The position numbers were made by a program, and so were the translations under genes. This document shows, piece after piece, positions 1 through 10,618 of a stretch of DNA of 64,000 nucleotides (its first letter is position 1; each line of letters opens with the position of its first letter). The notes below the pieces were generated by a model. The model was given only the letters and a program-made list of their open reading frames with translations, was not told where the DNA came from and searched no databases. Origin of the DNA: Hyphomicrobiaceae bacterium (GTDB lineage: Bacteria; Pseudomonadota; Alphaproteobacteria; Rhizobiales; Hyphomicrobiaceae); assembly GCA_020638035.1 (NCBI GenBank), contig JACKJI010000003.1:186001-250000 (forward strand), given 5' to 3'.

Positions 1-1
1 T

Positions 2-736
2 ATCGAAGCTATTCTCGTATCAGAAGGTGCCCGAGTTGAAAAAGGGCAGCTTCTGTTCCGTCTTTCCACGCCCGAAACAGAGGCGCGGCTGCGGCAAACC
101 GAAATGCAGATTGCTCTGGTCAAGCTGAGAGCCGATCGCCGCGTCGCCGATGCGAAGGACAAGGCGCAGTCCCTGGCGCTCGAGCAGGAGTTGGCATCAC
201 TCAACCGTCGCCGCGAAGGCCTGCAACGCGAGATTTTCGAACTCGACGTGCGCGCTCCATTTGACGGCGTCCTCGCCGAACTGCCGCCTGAGATATCGGT
301 CGGCCGCTGGGTCGGCAAGGACACAGAGATTGCTCTCGTCGCCTCGGAGGGCCGCATCAGGGCGCGGGGATTTGTCAGTCAGGATGACCTGGGCCGCATC
401 GAGGTCGGCACCGCGGGTACGTTCAGCTTTGACGATGCACGCCGGCGGCCGGTGCCCGTATCGGTGACATCCGTCGCCTATGCGGGTTCGCCGTCAGTCG
501 ACATCCTTGAACTCGCGTCGGTGCATGGCGGACCCATTGCCGTCGAGGCGGATCGCGATCAGCGCCTCGTTCCGACCAACGGCGTCTATTCGGTTGCGAT
601 GTCGAGCGGCGCGCAGACGAGCGAGGTCTCTCACGTCACCCGGGGGCTCGTGCATCTTTCCGGCCGGCGGGAGAGCTTTGCCGCCGCAGCATGGCGGCAG
701 GTTCTCAAGGTGCTCTTGCAGGAAAGCGGTGCCTGA
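2..736 (+). CDS. HlyD-family adaptor protein, 5' end cut by the window
   Basis: The reading frame is open from base 2, so the start lies outside the window. Its first residues (IEAILVSEGARVEKGQLLFR) form a biotinyl-lipoyl-like half motif. A coiled-coil stretch with many Arg, Glu and Leu follows, then the second lipoyl half (VRAPFDGVL) and a beta-barrel region. The C-terminus (SFAAAAWRQVLKVLLQESGA) resembles the end of M50 metalloprotease-HlyD fusion proteins ('peptide zinc metalloprotease' type) more than a classical HlyD. That is recollection of the family, not a search. It would act as a periplasmic adaptor bridging inner and outer membrane. The giant adhesin and TolC-like protein downstream suggest that it serves their export. 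HlyD-type adaptor is secure; the M50 fusion is a guess. Confidence 0.85.
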   Translation: MEAILVSEGARVEKGQLLFRLSTPETEARLRQTEMQIALVKLRADRRVADAKDKAQSLALEQELASLNRRREGLQREIFELDVRAPFDGVLAELPPEISVGRWVGKDTEIALVASEGRIRARGFVSQDDLGRIEVGTAGTFSFDDARRRPVPVSVTSVAYAGSPSVDILELASVHGGPIAVEADRDQRLVPTNGVYSVAMSSGAQTSEVSHVTRGLVHLSGRRESFAAAAWRQVLKVLLQESGA

Positions 737-1270
737 CGCGAATGCACTGGGACCCTCATCGGCATATGCGTCTCGCGGCTTCCGTGATGCTGTTGGTGCA
801 GCCGAGACTCGGGGTGCAGAATCGACGCTCAATCTTGGCATAGGAGATGATTGCGCTATCGCCCTCGCGCCCGCAGTTCAAAATCAGCTCGACGATAGGG
901 CCTCGGTCGATCGTTGCTTCTACCCGAGCCGCGAAGTTGGCCGGTGGGGGCGAGGCAATGTCACGATCGCCGAACGACGGATATGCAGCGAAGTGCGCTG
1001 CCAGTATTACGCTACCAAACTCTTTTAACACGCTGAAATTCCATGTGCTTGGACGGGGCGCTCAGACGGGCTCATCGTCTGCGGGGCGTATTCTGTATTG
1101 AAGCAAGTGTCCGGCAGTTCGCAAAGTCAGAAAGCTGATTATTTTGCAAAGTAGATAAACTGTCTTTCGAGAAACAATGTGTACAGATTAACCGAATCGA
1201 GATAATTTTGGCTCTAAGTTCCTGATCTTGCGAGGCAATTTAGATCCTCGCTGATGCTGGGAATAGCCAA
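737..1270. other. Intergenic region upstream of the giant adhesin
   Basis: This 534-base stretch lies between the HlyD-type gene and the adhesin. Several short open frames overlap on both strands but none has a recognisable protein or a good ribosome binding site. The last 170 bases are clearly AT-richer than the surroundings, as expected for a promoter region of the adhesin. I could not define -35/-10 elements with confidence. Confidence 0.5.
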
Positions 1271-4200
1271 ATGCCGAAAAGCAAGAAGCGCGGAGCAGCG
1301 ACCAGACCCTCCAATTGCCGATCTCGGGCCGCGACTGCTGACAAAGCATCTGTGCTGTCGGCACCGTCGTTTATGCCTCTTGAGCCTCGCATGGTGTTCG
1401 ATGGTGCGGCTGCAGCGCATGTCGCAGACATGGCAGCGAGCCAGATCACGCCCGATGTGGTGCGCGAGACTTTCGCAGGCGCTGGCGCCGACAATGCGAT
1501 CGCTGATCTGGTTGCGACGGTCGCATCGAATTTGGCTGCCCACCAGACCGCATCAGAGTCGGCCCGCGTGTCATTTACCGGTCTTGTGGCCGATCAAATT
1601 GCTGACAACCCGGTTGCCAAGCTAATCGCCAAGGCCGCCGCGGATCTGATCGCTGGAGTGACCACTGCCGATCGCAACGACGTTTCCACCGCAGACGCGA
1701 ATGAGACGAGCAGCCTGGATGTCGCAACAGCCGTCGCTGCGGCGGAAGAGCGTCATGAGATCGCATTCGTTGATGGCTCAATCGCCGATCGCGATCAAAT
1801 CATTGCCAGCCTTGATCCGTCGATCGAGGTGATCATCATCGACCCGACCAAGGACGGCGTCGAGCAGATCGCAGCGGCGCTCGACGGGCGCACGGGCATC
1901 GATGCGATTCACATCATAAGCCATGGTTCAGAAGGCGAGCTTAGCCTCGGCAATGCAACGCTGAACGCCGACAGCATGCAGGGCGAGCATCTCGATGAAC
2001 TGATCGCCATCGGCAAAGCATTGTCGGCAGACGGCGATATCCTCATCTATGGTTGCGACTTCACTGCCGGTGACGCGGGGCTTGAGGCCGCGATGCTCCT
2101 CGGTGGTATTACCGGCGCCGACATTGCCGCTTCGACGGACATTACAGGTGCCGCCGGCCTTGGCGGCGACTGGGTGCTGGAATCGACGCTCGGTGTCGTT
2201 GAGACCCGAACGATCGAAGCAACGACGTTCGACGGCATTCTCGCCAACGTTGCTCTTGGCAGCGCAAATCTCATAACCAACGGCTCCTTCGAAAACGGTG
2301 GAACGGGCTGGACGAGCAATAGCGGCCTCGAAGTCTCAAACAGTCCTAGCTTGTATGGAATTACGGCTCCGCCGGATGGCACCCGGTTCGTGGAAGTCGA
2401 GGGGGGCAGGCTTTCCCCGACGTCGACGCAGTCCTTCATCGAGCAGACGATCACGACGGTACCGGGACAGACCTATGTCGTCAGTCTGGCGGCAGTGACG
2501 CGCGTTAGTTTAACCACGGGGGATATCGCCCAGGTCATCGTGAACGGCACAGTTGTGCAGACGGTCACCACGGCGAACACCTGGCAGTACTACGGGACGA
2601 CATTCACGGCGAACTCAACCAGCACCGTGATCCGCATTGCATCGAACGGCTCTGTCAATGGGTCGCTCCGTCGGCCGGGCGACGGCTCCGGCCTGCTGGT
2701 CGATGATATTGCGGTGCGTGCTATCAATAACACCGTTACTTTCACCGAGAATAATGCGCCCGTCGCCATCACAACCGCGGGTCAGGTCGTCGACGGCAGC
2801 ACTGCGAACATGACATCCGCGTCGGTAACTCTGACAAACCCGCAGACCGGTGACAGGCTGCTGGTCAACGGCTCCTCCGCAGCCTCGGGTACTTTTGCCT
2901 CCGGCATCTCCTGGACACGCACGAACAATCTCGTCACGCTGACCGGCAGTTTCACTCAAGCTCAATATACTGACGCCCTCAGGCAGATTCAGTTCGAGAA
3001 TACGACCGACACGCCGTCGACGACGCCGCGCACGATTAATGTCTCTGTGGCGGGCGGCACGAATGCGCCGAACGTCGCCACGACAACGGTCAACATCAAC
3101 CGCGCGCCGGACCCAATAAACGATGCCTTCTCCGGCAATGAGGACACGGCAATCTCCAGCAATGTTGCCACCAATGACACCGACCTCGGCGATGGAGGCG
3201 GCAGCTTCGCCGTTGATACAGGGCCGGCAAGCGGAACGCTGACGTCGTTCAACACGGCGACCGGCGCATTCGTCTATACGCCGAATGCCAACTTCGCTGG
3301 AACGGATACGTTTACCTACAGCTACACGGATGTGGACGGCGACACCAAGACTGCGACCGTGACCCTGACGGTCAATCCGGTGAACGACATCCCGGTTGCG
3401 TCTGACGTATCGGTCACGACGGCGGAAGACAACGCTCTGTCTGGCACGCTGACCGCGACGGACGTCGACGGCGACACCCTGACCTTCACCAAGGCCTCGG
3501 ACCCGGCCAATGGCACGGTCGTCGTCAACGCCGACGGCACCTACACCTACACGCCGAACGCTAACTACAATGGCGCCGATAGCTTCACGTATACCGTCTC
3601 CGACGGCAACGGCGGCAGCGTCACGCGCACCGTCTCGATCACCGTCACGCCTGTGAACGACGCGCCTGTGGCCACCGGCGAGAGCTACACGACGGCTGAG
3701 GATACAGCCCTCACGATCACCGCCCCTGGCGTGCTCGGCAACGACACGGATATCGATGGCGATGCGCTGACGGCGGTCCTGGTGACTGGTCCGTCGAACG
3801 GCACCCTGACGCTCAACGCCGATGGTTCGTTCAGCTACACCCCGAATGCCGACTACAACGGCTCGGATAGCTTCACCTACCGCGCCAACGACGGCACCGC
3901 CGACAGCAACATCGTCACCGTCAACCTGACGGTCACGCCGGTGAACGACGCGCCGGTCGCAGCCAATGTCTCGGTGACGACGGCGGAAGACAACGCTCTG
4001 TCTGGCACGCTGACGGCAACCGACGTCGATGGCGACACGCTGACGTTCTCGAAGGCCTCGGACCCGGCGAACGGCACCGTCGTCGTCAACGCCGACGGCA
4101 CGTACACCTATACGCCGAACGCCGACTACAACGGCCTCGACAGCTTCACTTACACCGTCTCCGACGGCAACGGCGGCAGCGTCACGCGCACCGTCTCGAT

Positions 4201-7200
4201 CACCGTCACGCCTGTGAACGACGCCCCGGTTGCGGCGGATGTCCCGATCACGACGCTGGAAGACAGCGCCTTCAGCGGCGGACTGGTCGCAACCGATGTC
4301 GACGGCGACAGCCTGACGTTCTCGAAGGCGTCCGATCCGTCGAACGGTACGGTCGTCGTCAATGCCAACGGCACGTATTCTTATACGCCGAACTCCAACT
4401 ATAATGGTTCAGACAGCTTCACGTATACCGTCTCCGACGGCAACGGTGGCTCGATTACCCGCACGGTCAACATCACCGTCACCCCGATCAACGACGCGCC
4501 GGTCAACACGCTCGCCGGCAGCTGGACAACCAACGAAGATACGTCGGTGCAACTCACCGGCCTGTCGATCGCCGATGTCGATGCAGCATCGGGCACGATG
4601 GCGGTGACGCTCGGCGTTGGCTCGGGCACTTTGACCGCCACGTCGGGCGGCTCGGTCACGGTCACTGGCTCTGGTACCGGCACGCTGACGCTGTCGGGCA
4701 GCCTCGCTGACATCAACGCCTATCTGGCGAGCGCCTCGGCACCGACCTATGTTCCGGTGGCCGATGCCAATGGCACCGTCGTGCTCACGATGACCACCAA
4801 CGATGGCGGCAACACCGGCATTGGCGGTCCGCTCACCGACGTCGATACCCGCAACATCATCATCACACCGGTCAACGATGCCCCTGTCGACGCAGACGAA
4901 ACCAACGTCACGCTCGAAAATGTGACGCTCAACGTCAATGCAGCCTCGGGTCTTCTTGCGAATGCGACCGACGCCGATGGCAACACGCTTAGCGTATCGG
5001 CGTTCTCGATTGCCGGTCAGAGCGGACCGTTCACGGTCGGAACGCCCTATACAATCGCCAACGTTGGCACTCTGACCATCAACGCCAACGGCAGCTATAC
5101 CTTTGTGCCGTTCGCCAACTACTCGGGCAACGTTCCTGTCGTTACCTACACGGTCTCCGACGGAAATGGTGGCGTCGACACCTCGACCCTGTCATTGAGC
5201 GTGACGGCGGTCATCGATAGTAGGCCGATCGTCGATCTCAGCGGTCCGGTCACTGGCACTTACGTGGTTGGCTGGTTCCACAATACGCCTAGCGGCAATG
5301 TCAATGCCGACCTCTATTGGCCTAATGCGCCGACGGGCAACTCCTTTAGGGGGGTCGATGGCACAGCGATCGCTTCGGCAGGCCAGGAGACAGTCGGTCC
5401 CGGAATTTCGCGCAACCTATCTAACAGTTACGGTACGATAACTGGTGCAAACACGACCAGTTTGTCGGCGGCAATCGTCGCCAATGATTACGTCCAGTAC
5501 ACGTTCACGACACCGACGAACCTCCCCGCCAATGCCGTTATCGATAAAGTCGGTTATGGAGCTCTATTCCAGAATGCAGCGACCTATCAGTTTGCAGTCG
5601 CGATCTCGAGCGACAACTTTGCGACGTCGGAATTGATCGTCGCAGATAGTGCTGTTTCGTTAGCCTCGAACTACACATTCAGGAATGTTGATACCAGCGA
5701 TTTTCAGCTGGCGGCAGGAACGACCTATCAGGTTCGCGTGTATTTCTATAACGCGTCTGCCTCGTCGCTCGTTTGGGATGATTTCCAGATTGGTCGCGCC
5801 GTCGATTCCACAGGTTCCACGGTAAACTTCACTGAAAACGGCCCCCCGGTTTCCATTGCCTCCGGTCCTGTGCAGATCGACGATGCCGATGACACAAGTA
5901 TGGAGTCTGCGAGCATCGCACTGACGAACCAGCAGCCTGGTGACAGGCTGCTCGTCAACGGTTCGTCGGCCTCGTCTGGTACGCTTGCCAGCGGCATCGC
6001 ATGGACGCGGACAGATACGACCGTCTCGCTCACTGGGACCGCCACAAAAGCTCAATACGCCGCCGCGTTGGCTCTGATTCAGTTTGAAAACACGACCGAG
6101 AATCCATCGCTCCAGCCACGTACGGTCGACGTCACGGTCAATGACGGCGGACTGACATCGAATACTGCGACGGCCACAATCAATGTGACCCCGGTCAACG
6201 ACGCGCCGGTCAACACGCTGCCGGCCGGCTGGACGACCACCGAGGATACGTCGGTAAGGCTCACCGGTCTGGCGATCGCCGACGTTGATGCCGACGGCGG
6301 CACGATGACGGTGACGCTCGGCGTCGGCTCGGGCAGCCTGACAGCGACGTCCGATGCCTTGGTTACTGTTTCTGGCTCCGGTACCGGCACGCTGACTCTG
6401 TCGGGTACGGTCGAAGACATCAACGCCTATCTCGCCAGCGCATCCGCGCCCAACTATGTGCCGGTGGCGGACGCCAATGGCACAGTCGCCCTGACGATGA
6501 CCACCAATGACGGCGGCAACACCGGCGCTGGCGGCGCGCTGACCGACGTCGACACCCGCAACATCATCATCACCCCCGTGAACGATCCGCCGGTCGCGGT
6601 GGGCGAGAGCTTCACGACCGCGGAAGATACGGTTCTGACGATCGCGGCGCCTGGCGTCCTCGGCAACGACACGGACGTTGATGGCGACGCGCTGAATGCG
6701 GTCCTGGTGACTGGTCCGTCGAACGGCACGCTGACGCTCAACGCCGACGGCTCGTTCAGCTACACCCCGAACGCCGACTACAACGGCGCCGACAACTTCA
6801 CCTATCGCGCCAACGATGGCACGGCCGACGGCAACATCGTCACGGTCGCCATCACCGTGACGCCGGTGAACGATGCACCGGTTGCAGCCGACGTCGCCAT
6901 CACGACGCCGGAAGACAACGCCTTCTCGGGCACGTTGACGGCAACCGACATCGATGGCGACAGCCTGACGTTCACGAAGGCGTCCGATCCGTCGAACGGC
7001 ACCGTCGTCGTCAACGCCGATGGCACCTACACGTATACGCCGAACCCGGATTACAACGGCCCCGACAGCTTCACCTACACCGTCTCTGACGGCAACGGCG
7101 GCGCGGTCACCCACACGGTCTCGATCACCGTCACGCCCGTGAACGATCCGCCGGTCGCGGTCGGCGAGAGCTTCACGACCGCGGAAGATACGGTTCTGAC

Positions 7201-10200
7201 GATCGCGGCGCCGGGCGTGCTCGGCAACGACACCGATGTCGATGGCGACGCGCTGAATGCGGTCCTGGTCACCGGTCCGTCGAACGGCACGTTGACGCTC
7301 AACGCCGACGGCTCGTTCAGCTACACGCCGAACGCCGACTACAACGGCTCGGATAGCTTCACCTACCGCGCCAACGACGGCACCGCCGACGGCAACATCG
7401 TCACGGTCGCCATCACCGTGACGCCAGTCAATGACGCACCGGTTGCAGCCGACGTCGCCATCACCACGCCGGAAGACAACGCCTTCTCGGGCACCCTGAC
7501 GGCAACCGACATCGATGGCGACAGCCTGACGTTCACGAAGGCATCTGATCCGTCGAACGGCACCGTGGTCGTCAACCCCGACGGCACCTACACCTATACG
7601 CCGAACCCGGATTACAACGGTCCCGACAGCTTCACCTACACCGTCTCCGACGGCAACGGCGGCTCGGTCACCCACACGGTCTCGATCACCGTAACCCCGG
7701 TCAACGATCCGCCGGTCGCGGTTGGCGAGAGCTTCACGACCGCGGAAGATACGGTTCTGACGATCGCGGCGCCGGGCGTGCTCGGCAACGACACCGATGT
7801 CGATGGCGACGCGCTGAATGCGGTCCTGGTCACCGGTCCGTCGAACGGCACGTTGACGCTCAACGCCGACGGCTCGTTCAGCTACACGCCGAACGCCGAC
7901 TACAACGGCTCGGATAGCTTCACCTACCGCGCCAACGACGGCACCGCCGATGGCAACATCGTCACGGTCGCCATCACCGTGACGCCAGTGAACGATGCGC
8001 CGGTTGCAGTCGACGTCGCCATCACCACGCCGGAAGACATGCCCTTCGGCGGCACGTTGACGGCGACCGACATCGATGGCGACAGCCTGACGTTCACGAA
8101 GGCGTCGGACCCGACGAACGGCACCGTCGTCGTCAACGCCGATGGCACCTACACCTACACGCCGAACCCGGATTACAACGGCCCCGACAGCTTCACCTAC
8201 ACCGTCTCCGACGGCAACGGCGGTGCGGTCACCCACACGGTCTCGATCACCGTCACCCCGGTCAACGATCCGCCGGTCGCGGTGGGCGAGAGCTTCACGA
8301 CCGCGGAAGATACGGTTCTGACGATCGCGGCGCCTGGCGTGCTCGGCAACGACACGGACGTCGATGGCGACGCGCTGAATGCGGTCCTGGTCACCGGTCC
8401 GTCGAACGGCACGCTGACGCTCAACGCCGACGGTTCGTTCAGCTACACGCCGAACGCCGACTACAACGGCGCCGACAGCTTCACCTATCGCGCCAACGAC
8501 GGCACCGCCGACGGCAACATCGTCACCGTCACCATCACGGTGACGCCGGTGAACGATGCGCCGGTTGCAGCCGACGTCGCCATCACCACGCCGGAAGACA
8601 ACGCCTTCTCGGGCACCCTGACGGCAACCGACATCGATGGCGACAGCCTGACCTTCACGAAGGCGTCTGACCCGTCGAACGGCACCGTCGTCGTCAACGC
8701 CGATGGCACCTACACCTACACGCCGAACCCGGATTACAACGGTCCCGACAGCTTCACCTACACCGTCTCCGACGGCAACGGCGGCTCGGTCACCCACACG
8801 GTCTCGATCACCGTAACCCCGGTCAACGATCCGCCGGTCGCGGTCGATGCCAGCCGAACCGTCGACGAAAACACAACCCTTATTATCGATTCCACTTCCG
8901 GTCTGCTCGCCAACGTGACGGATGTCGACAGCTCGATATTCGAGGTTGTGAGTTACACAATCGATGGTATGCCTGCGAAGCAGCCGATCGGCTCGCCGGT
9001 AACGATCCCCGACGTGGGGATCATCACAATCGACGCGGACGGATCCTTCAGCTTCGCGCCGGCAACCGGATATACCGGCGCCATTCCAGCGATCACCTAC
9101 ACGATCTCAGACGGTAACGGTGGAACCGATACGTCTGTGCTGGCACTCACGATCGTACCTGGTCCCATTACGCCGGCAGCCGACGTCAATGTGCTCCCGC
9201 AGAACACGCCGTTGTCGGTGGATGCCGCCCATGGCGTGCTATCTAACGATTTGGCGCTTGCTGGTGAGGCTCTGATGGTCACGACCTTCACGGTTGGCGA
9301 CCAAACAGCAGTTGCTGGCAATCCGGTCGCGATCCCGGGCGTCGGTACACTCACCATCAACCCCGATGGCAGTTACTCATTTGCGCCGTTGATCGGCTAT
9401 GCCGGTGCTGTGCCGGTGGCAACCTATACAGTGGAGGCCAGCTCGGGCGTTACCAGCACGGCGACGTTGACACTGGAGGTGCTGAGCGTTCCCCCGACCG
9501 CCAAACCCGACAGCATCGTTACGGATCCCAATATACCGGTTGCCATCGATGTTCTGCAGAACGACATCCAGATTGCCGGTAACACCTACACGGTAGTGCA
9601 GATCAACGGACAGCCTATCTCGGTTGAACAACCGGTGACACTGCCCGACGGTTCGGGCGTGGTGTCGCTCAATTCCGATGGCACGCTCGTATTTACGCCC
9701 GCAGCCACGATCTACGGCAATACGTCCTTCACATACACGATCATGGACGACAAGGGAGGCTCGTCGACATCGACAGTGTCGGTTACGATCCGTCCGCCGT
9801 CGACGTTCATCGGCGCAGTTCCATTCACACCGGGGACGGACGCGTTGAGTGCGTCAAGCACAGAGCCGTATTCGGTCCAGACGAGTGGCATCGTTGTCGA
9901 CACGGTCGAGCGGACTGGTCTCAATTCGCATGCTTCGATATTGTCTACAGAGCGGATCGTGCTGGATGCCGTCAACAGTGCCAGGTCGCTCAACGGTATG
10001 ACAGAGTTGCCGAGCACCGACTCTGTTGTCGGATTCGTCAATCGAGCCATCGATGAGCAGCGCATAGCCGAAGCGGCTTCCGATCTACAGGGTGACCTCA
10101 ACAGTCAGTCATGGATGCCGGATGGCATGATGGGCTTCTCGCTGCACTCTCGAATTGGCGAAGGCCATTTGGATAATGCGTCGTCACTTGATCACAAGCT

Positions 10201-10618
10201 GGTCGTCGAGGCGCTCGTACGGGATGGCACGCTCTACATCCAGTTGAAGGATTTCACCGCGCTCGACACTGGCCATCGTGTCGATTGGATCCGTCGGCAA
10301 GGTGAGGCGCAGTTTACGGTTCAGCTTGCCGATGGTCGGCCCGTGCCCGAGTGGCTGTCGGTCAGCAGCCAGGCACTCCTGATCGGTCAACGCCCGGCAA
10401 ATATCGAGAGCATCGATCTGCGGATCGTCGCGTCATTCCCGGACGGCGCGACAATCATCCGCTACGTGTCGATCAATACCGACACCGGTGAGATCGAGCA
10501 GATCGAAAACCGCAGAGCAGGCCTGGAACGACCTGTCACTCTCTCCCAACAGTTTGCAGCTCTCGAGCCGGGAGAACTGGACTTTGCGATTTTGGGAGAT
10601 TTTTTGGCGGATCGATAG
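1271..10618 (+). CDS. Giant repeat adhesin with LEPR motif, DUF4347 domain and tandem Ig/cadherin-like repeats
   Basis: A 3115-residue predicted extracellular protein. Residues 37-46 read LEPRMVFDGA, the LEPR-type motif found near the N-terminus of very large secreted proteins. DUF4347 spans about 163-315 (HIISHGSEGELSLG and ILIYGCDFTAG). About 332-480 look like a jelly-roll carbohydrate-binding-type domain (LITNGSFENGGTGW), and a similar segment lies near 1320-1515. The rest is mostly Ig/cadherin-like repeats with the phrases VNDAPVA, DVDGD, SFTYTVSDGNGG and VTVTPVND, typical of calcium-binding adhesin repeats. The C-terminal 300 residues are non-repetitive and include a dystroglycan-like motif (ADGRPVPEWLS). 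No classical signal peptide or RTX nonapeptide array is visible. It probably mediates attachment or biofilm formation, with export by the flanking HlyD and TolC homologues. Domain classes are firm; the role is inferred. Confidence 0.9.
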   Translation: MPKSKKRGAATRPSNCRSRAATADKASVLSAPSFMPLEPRMVFDGAAAAHVADMAASQITPDVVRETFAGAGADNAIADLVATVASNLAAHQTASESARVSFTGLVADQIADNPVAKLIAKAAADLIAGVTTADRNDVSTADANETSSLDVATAVAAAEERHEIAFVDGSIADRDQIIASLDPSIEVIIIDPTKDGVEQIAAALDGRTGIDAIHIISHGSEGELSLGNATLNADSMQGEHLDELIAIGKALSADGDILIYGCDFTAGDAGLEAAMLLGGITGADIAASTDITGAAGLGGDWVLESTLGVVETRTIEATTFDGILANVALGSANLITNGSFENGGTGWTSNSGLEVSNSPSLYGITAPPDGTRFVEVEGGRLSPTSTQSFIEQTITTVPGQTYVVSLAAVTRVSLTTGDIAQVIVNGTVVQTVTTANTWQYYGTTFTANSTSTVIRIASNGSVNGSLRRPGDGSGLLVDDIAVRAINNTVTFTENNAPVAITTAGQVVDGSTANMTSASVTLTNPQTGDRLLVNGSSAASGTFASGISWTRTNNLVTLTGSFTQAQYTDALRQIQFENTTDTPSTTPRTINVSVAGGTNAPNVATTTVNINRAPDPINDAFSGNEDTAISSNVATNDTDLGDGGGSFAVDTGPASGTLTSFNTATGAFVYTPNANFAGTDTFTYSYTDVDGDTKTATVTLTVNPVNDIPVASDVSVTTAEDNALSGTLTATDVDGDTLTFTKASDPANGTVVVNADGTYTYTPNANYNGADSFTYTVSDGNGGSVTRTVSITVTPVNDAPVATGESYTTAEDTALTITAPGVLGNDTDIDGDALTAVLVTGPSNGTLTLNADGSFSYTPNADYNGSDSFTYRANDGTADSNIVTVNLTVTPVNDAPVAANVSVTTAEDNALSGTLTATDVDGDTLTFSKASDPANGTVVVNADGTYTYTPNADYNGLDSFTYTVSDGNGGSVTRTVSITVTPVNDAPVAADVPITTLEDSAFSGGLVATDVDGDSLTFSKASDPSNGTVVVNANGTYSYTPNSNYNGSDSFTYTVSDGNGGSITRTVNITVTPINDAPVNTLAGSWTTNEDTSVQLTGLSIADVDAASGTMAVTLGVGSGTLTATSGGSVTVTGSGTGTLTLSGSLADINAYLASASAPTYVPVADANGTVVLTMTTNDGGNTGIGGPLTDVDTRNIIITPVNDAPVDADETNVTLENVTLNVNAASGLLANATDADGNTLSVSAFSIAGQSGPFTVGTPYTIANVGTLTINANGSYTFVPFANYSGNVPVVTYTVSDGNGGVDTSTLSLSVTAVIDSRPIVDLSGPVTGTYVVGWFHNTPSGNVNADLYWPNAPTGNSFRGVDGTAIASAGQETVGPGISRNLSNSYGTITGANTTSLSAAIVANDYVQYTFTTPTNLPANAVIDKVGYGALFQNAATYQFAVAISSDNFATSELIVADSAVSLASNYTFRNVDTSDFQLAAGTTYQVRVYFYNASASSLVWDDFQIGRAVDSTGSTVNFTENGPPVSIASGPVQIDDADDTSMESASIALTNQQPGDRLLVNGSSASSGTLASGIAWTRTDTTVSLTGTATKAQYAAALALIQFENTTENPSLQPRTVDVTVNDGGLTSNTATATINVTPVNDAPVNTLPAGWTTTEDTSVRLTGLAIADVDADGGTMTVTLGVGSGSLTATSDALVTVSGSGTGTLTLSGTVEDINAYLASASAPNYVPVADANGTVALTMTTNDGGNTGAGGALTDVDTRNIIITPVNDPPVAVGESFTTAEDTVLTIAAPGVLGNDTDVDGDALNAVLVTGPSNGTLTLNADGSFSYTPNADYNGADNFTYRANDGTADGNIVTVAITVTPVNDAPVAADVAITTPEDNAFSGTLTATDIDGDSLTFTKASDPSNGTVVVNADGTYTYTPNPDYNGPDSFTYTVSDGNGGAVTHTVSITVTPVNDPPVAVGESFTTAEDTVLTIAAPGVLGNDTDVDGDALNAVLVTGPSNGTLTLNADGSFSYTPNADYNGSDSFTYRANDGTADGNIVTVAITVTPVNDAPVAADVAITTPEDNAFSGTLTATDIDGDSLTFTKASDPSNGTVVVNPDGTYTYTPNPDYNGPDSFTYTVSDGNGGSVTHTVSITVTPVNDPPVAVGESFTTAEDTVLTIAAPGVLGNDTDVDGDALNAVLVTGPSNGTLTLNADGSFSYTPNADYNGSDSFTYRANDGTADGNIVTVAITVTPVNDAPVAVDVAITTPEDMPFGGTLTATDIDGDSLTFTKASDPTNGTVVVNADGTYTYTPNPDYNGPDSFTYTVSDGNGGAVTHTVSITVTPVNDPPVAVGESFTTAEDTVLTIAAPGVLGNDTDVDGDALNAVLVTGPSNGTLTLNADGSFSYTPNADYNGADSFTYRANDGTADGNIVTVTITVTPVNDAPVAADVAITTPEDNAFSGTLTATDIDGDSLTFTKASDPSNGTVVVNADGTYTYTPNPDYNGPDSFTYTVSDGNGGSVTHTVSITVTPVNDPPVAVDASRTVDENTTLIIDSTSGLLANVTDVDSSIFEVVSYTIDGMPAKQPIGSPVTIPDVGIITIDADGSFSFAPATGYTGAIPAITYTISDGNGGTDTSVLALTIVPGPITPAADVNVLPQNTPLSVDAAHGVLSNDLALAGEALMVTTFTVGDQTAVAGNPVAIPGVGTLTINPDGSYSFAPLIGYAGAVPVATYTVEASSGVTSTATLTLEVLSVPPTAKPDSIVTDPNIPVAIDVLQNDIQIAGNTYTVVQINGQPISVEQPVTLPDGSGVVSLNSDGTLVFTPAATIYGNTSFTYTIMDDKGGSSTSTVSVTIRPPSTFIGAVPFTPGTDALSASSTEPYSVQTSGIVVDTVERTGLNSHASILSTERIVLDAVNSARSLNGMTELPSTDSVVGFVNRAIDEQRIAEAASDLQGDLNSQSWMPDGMMGFSLHSRIGEGHLDNASSLDHKLVVEALVRDGTLYIQLKDFTALDTGHRVDWIRRQGEAQFTVQLADGRPVPEWLSVSSQALLIGQRPANIESIDLRIVASFPDGATIIRYVSINTDTGEIEQIENRRAGLERPVTLSQQFAALEPGELDFAILGDFLADR
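6581..8824 (+). repeat. Four tandem 561-bp repeats inside the adhesin gene
   Basis: The phrase starting AACGATCCGCCGGTCGCGGT begins at 6581, 7142, 7703 and 8264, and recurs as AACGATCCGCCGGTCGCGGT at 8825. That is an exact spacing of 561 bp, or 187 codons. Each unit encodes two Ig-like modules, one beginning VNDPPVAVGESFTT and one beginning VNDAPVA. Units differ at only scattered bases. Related but more diverged copies lie at about 3400-4480. Confidence 0.95.

Noticed and set aside
480..1028. Open frame overlapping the end of the HlyD-type gene and the intergenic region
   Set aside because: Its first half is out of frame with a real gene and the rest has no similarity; a shadow.
5660..8797. 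A 1045-codon open frame on the minus strand, antisense to the adhesin
   Set aside because: It is the mirror of the repetitive, codon-biased adhesin; its translation is Arg/Val/Gly periodic text with no family, and it ends where the repeats end.
6581..8824. Regularly spaced repeats considered as a CRISPR-like array
   Set aside because: The unit is 561 bp, fully coding, in frame and without spacers; it is a protein repeat.
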